The notes under the pieces were generated by a model. It was not told where the DNA came from. It did not search any database and saw nothing but the letters and a program-made list of their open reading frames with translations. From NCBI RefSeq assembly GCF_002013915.1, contig NZ_MBTF01000013.1:29423-93422 (forward strand): a DNA stretch of 64,000 nt. Direction: 5' to 3'. Positions 58,574-64,000 of this stretch are shown piece by piece. Numbering within the stretch: the first letter of the stretch is position 1; the number at the start of each line of letters is the position of its first letter. The position numbers were made by a program, and so were the translations under genes. This DNA comes from Mucilaginibacter pedocola (GTDB taxonomy: Bacteria; Bacteroidota; Bacteroidia; Sphingobacteriales; Sphingobacteriaceae).

Positions 58574-59497
58574 ATGGCATTAAGTACACGGCATTTACTT
58601 GGTATTAAAGATTTGAACCGCGCGGATATTGAGAAGATATTCGAAACCGCTGATAATTTTAAAACGGTGCTGAATAGGCCCATCAAAAAAGTGCCTTCGC
58701 TGCGCGATGTTACTATAGCCAATATTTTCTTCGAGAACAGTACGCGTACCCGCTTATCGTTCGAGCTGGCCGAAAAAAGGCTTTCTGCCGATGTGGTTAA
58801 CTTCGCGGCATCCTCATCATCTGTTAGCAAGGGTGAAACACTGGTTGATACGGTGAATAACATATTGGCCATGAAAGTAGATATGGTGGTAATGCGCCAT
58901 CCTTACGCCGGTGCCGGTATATTTTTATCGAAACATGTAAAGGCCCAAATAGTAAATGCCGGCGATGGTGCGCACGAGCACCCTACACAGGCACTGCTCG
59001 ACGCCTTCTCTATCCGCGAACGTTACGGCGATGTAGCGGGAAAGAAAGTGGTTATTGTGGGTGATATTTTGCATTCGCGCGTAGCGCTGTCGAACATCCT
59101 TTGCCTTAAACAATTAGGCGCCGAGGTAATGGTATGCGGGCCAACTACGCTTATCCCTAAATATATAGGCTCGTTGGGCGTAAAGGTTGAGCATAACCTG
59201 GTAAAAGCCCTTAACTGGTGCGATGTAGCCAACATGCTGCGTATACAATTGGAGCGCCAGGATATAAAATACTTCCCCTCGCAGCGCGAATACACCATGC
59301 TGTATGGCTTGAATAAGCAGATATTAGATTCGCTGGATAAAGAGATTACTATCATGCACCCGGGCCCTATAAACCGCGGTGTAGAAATTACCAGCGATGT
59401 GGCCGATAGCAAGCAATCCATCATCCTCGACCAGGTGGAGAATGGTGTGGCCGTACGTATGGCGGTGCTGTACCTGCTGGCAGGCCAGGGAGCATAA
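58574..59497 (+). CDS. pyrB: Aspartate carbamoyltransferase catalytic subunit
   Basis: 307 residues. Carbamoyl-phosphate site FFENSTRTRLSFE, the 80s-loop SSSVSKGETLVDT, HEHPTQALLDAFSI and MHPGPINRGVEI are all present. It catalyses the committed step of pyrimidine synthesis. No pyrI regulatory subunit follows, so it is probably a class C-type trimer. It starts just after the right repeat flank and is followed within 12 bases by a small membrane-protein gene. Confidence 0.96.
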   Translation: MALSTRHLLGIKDLNRADIEKIFETADNFKTVLNRPIKKVPSLRDVTIANIFFENSTRTRLSFELAEKRLSADVVNFAASSSSVSKGETLVDTVNNILAMKVDMVVMRHPYAGAGIFLSKHVKAQIVNAGDGAHEHPTQALLDAFSIRERYGDVAGKKVVIVGDILHSRVALSNILCLKQLGAEVMVCGPTTLIPKYIGSLGVKVEHNLVKALNWCDVANMLRIQLERQDIKYFPSQREYTMLYGLNKQILDSLDKEITIMHPGPINRGVEITSDVADSKQSIILDQVENGVAVRMAVLYLLAGQGA

Positions 59498-59509
59498 ACA
59501 GATAATGCA

Positions 59510-60019
59510 ATGAATAAAGATCTGATAAAAGAATATTGGAAACTTTATCATGAAAGCATTATAGCTATTGTAGTAGTTGTTGTAACTATTGGTTCCTATT
59601 TTTGGGATTCTACTTATTCTATTTTATTGCTGTTATATTTTAGTACCTATTACTTTAGGTATAACGCTAAGGTTGCCGATGTACAGCGGCTGAAAGCTAA
59701 AGGGCTTACTCAGGAGGATGCCGACAATATTCAGTTCGTAAAAAGATGGGAGCAAAGCCGCAACGAAGGCAAATTGAGTTATTGCCTGTTTGACGGCGCC
59801 ATTGTACAAGGCGGTATACTTGCGGTGTTCTTATGTTTGTTTGCCATTGCTACATTTGGAGTGCAGCAATTATTTGCCGAACCATCGGGCATGTTTATGG
59901 TAGTTGGGGGAGGATATTTGGCTGGTGGTATTATTGCCGGAGCGGTTCATCTTCTTCTTTGGAACCGGAACGAAGCCAGATTTATAAGGCTTACTCAATT
60001 CGAGCACCTTATCTCCTAA
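59510..60019 (+). CDS. Hypothetical membrane protein
   Basis: 169 residues with an N-terminal hydrophobic pair (about 17-50), a soluble loop (RLKAKGLTQEDADNIQFVKRWEQSRNEGKLSY) and two more membrane segments (98-118, 127-149). It starts 12 bases after pyrB, so it is likely in the same transcript. No family recognised. Confidence 0.7.
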   Translation: MNKDLIKEYWKLYHESIIAIVVVVVTIGSYFWDSTYSILLLLYFSTYYFRYNAKVADVQRLKAKGLTQEDADNIQFVKRWEQSRNEGKLSYCLFDGAIVQGGILAVFLCLFAIATFGVQQLFAEPSGMFMVVGGGYLAGGIIAGAVHLLLWNRNEARFIRLTQFEHLIS

Positions 60020-60113
60020 ACAATTTCATTTCTGTTGAGGCAGGCCTAAACATATCGAGCCGATTTGTGTTAGAGCAGTGAATATATTTACGCTTTACAT
60101 CACCGCCTTACCA

Positions 60114-61181
60114 ATGAGTATTCTGCTGCTTGTACTATCCGTTCTGTTACTTTGCTTTACGCTGCTTTCCGTTATCAAATACCAATATTGGGTGTTCCGG
60201 GTGTTCGATTATCCCCGCCTGCAAAAGCTGGTGTTATCTGTTATTTGCCTGCCGCTGTTCGCATTTTTATTTGAAGGGGATAGGATACTCTATTGGGCCA
60301 TCGTTCTTTTATTATCGGCAAACATCGTTTACCTCGCATCGCAGATCATACCATTCACGGTTTTAGGAAAACGCCAGGTGTTGAAGGCTATTACAGATGC
60401 GCCCGAGAAATCTATCTGCGTAATGATAGCCAACGTGTTTCAGGATAATATGAATACCGCAGGCTGCCTTAAAGAAATTGCTAAACACAACCCGGACGTA
60501 GTGCTGCTGCTGGAAACCAACAAGCGCTGGGACGATGGTACTGCTGAACTGGCAAATACTTACCCCTTCAGTGTAAAAGTGCCCTTGGAGAATACCTACG
60601 GCATGCTGCTGTACTCTAAACTGAAACTGGAAGATACCGAGGTAAAGTATATGGTAGAGGCGGATATCCCGTCTATCCACACCAATGTGATATTAAAAAG
60701 CGGCGTTAAAATAAAGCTGTTCGCGGTGCACCCAACGCCACCCGTGCCGAATGAAAACCCGCGGTCGACCGAGCGAGACAAAGAGCTTTTACTGGTGGCC
60801 GATTTAGCCAAGGCATCCCAATTGCCGGTAATTGTTGTGGGCGACCTGAACGATGTGGCCTGGAGCTACACTACGGAGTTGTTCTTGAAAATGAGCAGGC
60901 TGATAGACCCACGCCGCGGCCGTGGTTTTTACAACTCCTTCCATGCGCATTACCCCATTATGCGCTTCCCGTTAGATCATGCCTTTATCTCTACCGATTT
61001 TACACTGAAGGGCATGAGGCGCTTGTCGAATTTTAATTCCGACCATTTCCCTATCTACATCCATTTACAATACGAGAAACAAGCAGCTAAAGTGCAAGAG
61101 TCATTAACGCCCGATGAGGATGATGTGGAGGCAGCTGAAGAAATGAAGGCAGCGGTTAGCGCAGAGGTTTTGTGCCGCTAA
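60114..61181 (+). CDS. Endonuclease/exonuclease/phosphatase-family membrane protein
   Basis: 355 residues from ATG 60114 (a GTG at 60078 adds 12). Three N-terminal membrane segments (SILLLVLSVLLLCFTLLSV, KLVLSVICLPLFAFLF, LYWAIVLLLSANIVYL) are followed by an EEP domain: VFQDNMNTAG, VVLLLETNKRW, FAVHPTPP, VVGDLNDVAW, PLDHAFIS and SDHFPIYI. The active site would be periplasmic; substrates could be nucleic acids, phospholipids or sugar phosphates. It overlaps the convergent oxidase gene by four bases. Confidence 0.88.
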   Translation: MSILLLVLSVLLLCFTLLSVIKYQYWVFRVFDYPRLQKLVLSVICLPLFAFLFEGDRILYWAIVLLLSANIVYLASQIIPFTVLGKRQVLKAITDAPEKSICVMIANVFQDNMNTAGCLKEIAKHNPDVVLLLETNKRWDDGTAELANTYPFSVKVPLENTYGMLLYSKLKLEDTEVKYMVEADIPSIHTNVILKSGVKIKLFAVHPTPPVPNENPRSTERDKELLLVADLAKASQLPVIVVGDLNDVAWSYTTELFLKMSRLIDPRRGRGFYNSFHAHYPIMRFPLDHAFISTDFTLKGMRRLSNFNSDHFPIYIHLQYEKQAAKVQESLTPDEDDVEAAEEMKAAVSAEVLCR

Positions 61182-62476
61182 TACATTTTCTTTACCGTTT
61201 CGGCACCGCTGCTTAGTGCTGCTTCAACTGTACCCATAGTTGCGCCATCGTACAAATATTCGCCGCAGAAGTAAATAGTATCATCGATGGGGGTATTAAG
61301 AACCTTGCGTGCTTCGGGAGCCTCAATGGTATCGTAACCGTACGAGCCGCGTGTGTATGGGTCGGCGGTCCAGTTCATTAGACGGCGGGCTATCAGCATA
61401 TCCTTTAGTTCGGTAATATCCCGTTGGAAAATATTTGCTAACGACTGTAGCCCTTGTTCTGCAATTTCTTCATCGCTTAATTTAGATTTTTCTGCGGCTG
61501 CAGGCCCGCCTATCCATCCCGTAAACACGGCCGAGGGTTCGGGGTATTGTGTCCACCACGTGGGTATTTCTTCGGTAGAGAATAAGTAACCCATGGTATT
61601 GATGCTTTTACCTGCGATGTGCTCGGTCTTAGCATCCAACCAAAATTGCTCAGTAAACTCGAATAGTATTTTAATGGCCGCGCCAAAGCCCATTTGCTTT
61701 ACTGCGGTGCTGTGGCTTGGTATTGTCGGACTAAAAGAGAGCGCGCCCTTTTCACCTGCGCCCGCTTTTAAAACCCCTAAGGGCATGGCAATAACCAGTT
61801 TTCCGGCTGTGTATTGGCTACCGTCGGCCGTGGTTAACTTTACTTTACCGGGTTCCCAATCAATATGGTTCACTTCGGCATTCAGGAATATTTTACCTCC
61901 ATTTGCCTTGCAAGATGAAGCAAGCCAACTGATGAGGTGGCAGTATCCACCGTCTATGCGGTGCTGCGCATCCATCTCTTCGTGTGCCCATTCGTTGCGC
62001 AGGGCAAAAGCGCTGGCCTTGCGCGGGTCGGCAGTATCGTAACCGCTTACAAAGTTCCATACGCTTTCGCGCAGTTCGGCGTACTCATCGCCGGGAAATT
62101 CCTGTAATAGAAAATCGTAAATATTGGTGTCGGTTCTTAATTCATTCAGCCGGCCTATCAGCACGTCCCAGTCGGCAATAACTGCGGCATCGCCATTAAA
62201 GTTGCCGTTCTCGTAACGCATCATTTCGGCGCTGGCATCGCGATAGGCGATACCTGCTTCGTTCAATAAATTAAGCGTAACGGGCAGGTCGCCGTGGATG
62301 AACTCTGCACCGAGTTCGGTATTCTTAAAAAATGATTCGTCGCTAAGGGTGTGAATGCGGCCTCCGGTGCGGTTACGGGCCTCAAGCACGGTGACTTTTT
62401 TGCCCGCTTTTGCCAAAGCGTGGGCGGCCATTAGCCCGGCAGCGCCGGCGCCAATAATTAATACAGAGTTTTTCAT
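61178..62476 (-). CDS. Flavin-dependent amine oxidase
   Basis: 432 residues. N-terminal FAD-binding Rossmann motif VLIIGAGAAGLMAAHALAKAGKKVTVLEARNRTGGRI, the substrate-domain TELGAEFIHG, IAMPLGVLKAG, and the C-terminal FAD-contact segment IYFCGEYLYDGATMGTVEAALSSG. It matches the monoamine/polyamine oxidase family; the substrate amine is unknown. No signal peptide. Convergent with the EEP gene. Confidence 0.9.
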   Translation of the reverse strand: MKNSVLIIGAGAAGLMAAHALAKAGKKVTVLEARNRTGGRIHTLSDESFFKNTELGAEFIHGDLPVTLNLLNEAGIAYRDASAEMMRYENGNFNGDAAVIADWDVLIGRLNELRTDTNIYDFLLQEFPGDEYAELRESVWNFVSGYDTADPRKASAFALRNEWAHEEMDAQHRIDGGYCHLISWLASSCKANGGKIFLNAEVNHIDWEPGKVKLTTADGSQYTAGKLVIAMPLGVLKAGAGEKGALSFSPTIPSHSTAVKQMGFGAAIKILFEFTEQFWLDAKTEHIAGKSINTMGYLFSTEEIPTWWTQYPEPSAVFTGWIGGPAAAEKSKLSDEEIAEQGLQSLANIFQRDITELKDMLIARRLMNWTADPYTRGSYGYDTIEAPEARKVLNTPIDDTIYFCGEYLYDGATMGTVEAALSSGAETVKKMY

Positions 62477-62518
62477 AGAAGGTAATGCAAGGTAGAACTA
62501 AAGGTTGTATTGTGCAAA

Positions 62519-62665
62519 TGGGGCGGGCGAGCATAGCTGGAATGTCCGCTCGGCGAGTTGACTCACCCCGACACCGCTATCGCTTGTCGACCCTCCTATG
62601 TTTGCTGTTAGAATATAAGCAAATAGATTTGTATTCGAAAGTGAGGAGGGATGAGAGCAGATGAC
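62519..62665. repeat. REP-like repeat region left of the IS110 element
   Basis: In the 360-base gap before the transposase: CTCACCCCGACACCGCTATC and GTCGACCCTCCT, then GTGAGGAGGGATGAG, which partly invert (CCCTCC/GGAGGG, CTCAC/GTGAG). It looks like a host intergenic repeat into or beside which the element inserted. Confidence 0.45.
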
Positions 62666-62836
62666 GACCCAAACAACCTGTTGGTATGTTGACAGAGAGA
62701 AGCTGCCTCATTCCTTTTTACCCATTGGCGCTTGAACAGAATGTAAGGAATATTGCATAGCGGTATATCCAGGATATCCAGCAGGAGAAAAGGCGAAGTT
62801 GGGTTTTCACTTTTAATAATTTATTAAAAGGAAACG
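62666..62836 (+). ncRNA. Candidate bridge-RNA region of IS110 element
   Basis: IS110-group elements carry, upstream of the transposase gene, a non-coding RNA that pairs with target and donor DNA. These 170 bases directly before the start codon are non-coding and hold small inverted words (ATATCCAGGATATCCAG). The exact RNA and the left end of the element are not determined. Confidence 0.3.
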
Positions 62837-63874
62837 ATGGCAAACATTTTAAAACAGGTTGTAGGGATAGACGTAGCACAAAACGAACTAGTAGTTTCCC
62901 TTGGCAGGATGGATGAAACTGCGGAGAAAGAAGTTTATGCATTCAGGCAGTTCGCAAATAAGCCCTCCGGCTTTAAAGCGCTGGAGTCATGGGTAAAGCA
63001 AAGGGCAAACAAAGAAGTCCCGGTACGTTATGTTATGGAAGCGACAGGCGTTTACCACGAGAAACTGGCTTACCATCTATCAGGGCAAGGGCATGAGGTA
63101 AGCATATTGCTGCCGAACAAGGTGAGCAACTATATGAAGAGCCTTGACCTGAAGACCGTTACTGATAAAACGGCATCGCAGGCTATCTGCCAGTTCGGGC
63201 TGGAGAGGAAGTACGAACTATGGCAACAGCCAAAAAAGGTATACCGCGACTTAAAGCAGTTGACGCGCGAACGGGACCAAATAGTAGCAGAGCGTACAGT
63301 AAGCAAGAACCAACTGCATGCAGAGCAAGCCGAAGCTTTCCCGAATGAGAATAGCATTGCCAGGCTTGAACAGCGAATCGGGCTATGCAACATTCAGGAA
63401 AAAGAGATAAAGGTAGAGATAGCAGGATTGATAAAACAAGATAAGGAACTGGCAGCAAGGATAAAGAACGTTGCTACAGCGCCGGGAATAGGCTGGCTTA
63501 CCGTGGTAATAGCAGTAGCCGAAACGAATGGGTTCGACCTGGTACGGAACAAAAAGCAATTGATAGGCTACAGTGGGTTGGATGTGGAAGAAAAGGAGTC
63601 GGGGACATCTGTAAAGAAGAAGCCTAAGATATCAAAAAAGGGGAACCGTCATTTGCGTAAAGCAATGCATATGCCTGCTTTAACAGCCATTCGTGTAGAT
63701 GAACGCTTTAAAGCTATCTATGTAAGGCTGGTATCGAAACATGGGATAAAAATGAAAGCAGCAGTAGCGGTCCAAAGACGGCTATTGGAACTCGTTTATA
63801 CGCTATGGGTTACCAACAAGCCTTATGATAAAAAACACGTACACCGGTCTGTTGAAAATATCAAAACCCTATAA
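62837..63874 (+). mobile_element. IS110-family transposase gene
   Basis: 345 residues, start preceded by AAAAGGAAACG. The N-terminal DEDD_Tnp domain has D12 (VVGIDVAQNELVV), E68 (RYVMEATGVYHE) and D110 (VTDKTASQAI); the usual fourth acidic residue three positions on is Ala113. The C-terminal transposase-20 domain (NVATAPGIGWLTVV, LIGYSGLDVEEKESG) and KRG-like KKGNRHLRKAM follow. Gene length is normal and it looks intact. Element ends were not identified. Confidence 0.9.
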
Positions 63875-63879
63875 ATGGG

Positions 63880-63911
63880 TTAGGGCAGCCATCAATGACG
63901 GACTGCCCTAA
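63880..63911. other. Stem-loop downstream of IS110 transposase
   Basis: TTAGGGCAG and CTGCCCTAA, 9-bp perfect stem with a 14-base loop, five bases after the stop codon. It could be part of the right end of the element or a weak terminator; no long T-run follows. Confidence 0.5.
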
Positions 63912-64000
63912 ACAGGCTGGCATAAAGCCGCCTTAATGAAACAAAATTAAAAAGAATACTTGACAGTTAACACAGAATCTCTCTGCTTCGCAAAGAGGGT

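Noticed and set aside
1..64000. rRNA, tRNA, prophage or integrative element genes
   Set aside because: No segment resembled conserved rRNA or tRNA sequence, and no integrase, phage structural or conjugation gene was found besides the IS110 transposase.

Overview
The window looks like a chromosomal segment of a Bacteroidota bacterium, most likely Sphingobacteriaceae (Mucilaginibacter/Pedobacter type). The reasons are a SusC/SusD pair, a type IX secretion/gliding C-terminal domain protein, DUF2851 and PspC-like genes, a chromosomal subclass B1 metallo-beta-lactamase, FtsX permeases, and promoters of the TAnnTTTG type in front of rpsA and pyrR. The genus is inference. I see no rRNA, tRNA, CRISPR array or prophage; the only insertion sequence is an IS110-family element at the right end.

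Layout. 1-9 kb: sulfotransferase, DUF72, TPR lipoprotein-like protein, PspC and DUF2851, a secreted GH5 glucanase, a BLUF photoreceptor, an MBL-fold hydrolase. 9-18 kb: HGSNAT/DUF5009-like membrane acyltransferase, ftsK-lolA, a serine hydrolase, an Fpg/Nei-like glycosylase, a secreted RidA protein, YitT. 18.6-29.3 kb: a carbohydrate locus made of a Nudix-type (NrtR/AraR-like) regulator, a divergent GH3 beta-glucosidase, SusC, SusD and a vanadium-haloperoxidase/PAP2 lipoprotein. 29.4-32.3 kb: a MacB/FtsX-type permease behind a possible sigma-54 promoter. 32.4-36 kb: pgmB with a B1 metallo-beta-lactamase, ferritin, a small [2Fe-2S] ferredoxin, a VOC protein. 36-49 kb: SNase, penicillin acylase, SYLF, LuxE-like, CHU_C, SHOCT, tyrS, AcpH-like, rpsA. 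49.6-57.2 kb: two tandem MG2/plug proteins (one frameshifted) and an M24 aminopeptidase. 57.5-62.5 kb: pyrR, a four-helix-bundle gene, pyrB, a membrane protein, an EEP-family protein, an amine oxidase. 62.8-63.9 kb: IS110 transposase.

How genes work together. The clearest regulatory unit is the GH3/SusCD locus. The same palindrome, GTGTA-N5-TACAC, occurs between the Nudix regulator and the GH3 gene and again upstream of susC, with a third variant nearby. This suggests one regulon under the adjacent regulator, whose Nudix box lacks the catalytic glutamates.

The most unusual material is between the genes. Several families of non-coding inverted repeats occupy nearly every larger gap: (i) seven copies of an 'AACCACAGAG...CTCTGTGGTTAAA' element, two of them with a second palindrome nested inside; (ii) a TTCGATATTC element that flanks the four-helix-bundle gene between pyrR and pyrB and also exists as a gene-less copy at 10.4 kb; (iii) a block of four small palindromes at 35.1 kb arranged with exact mirror symmetry; (iv) several REP-like hairpins.
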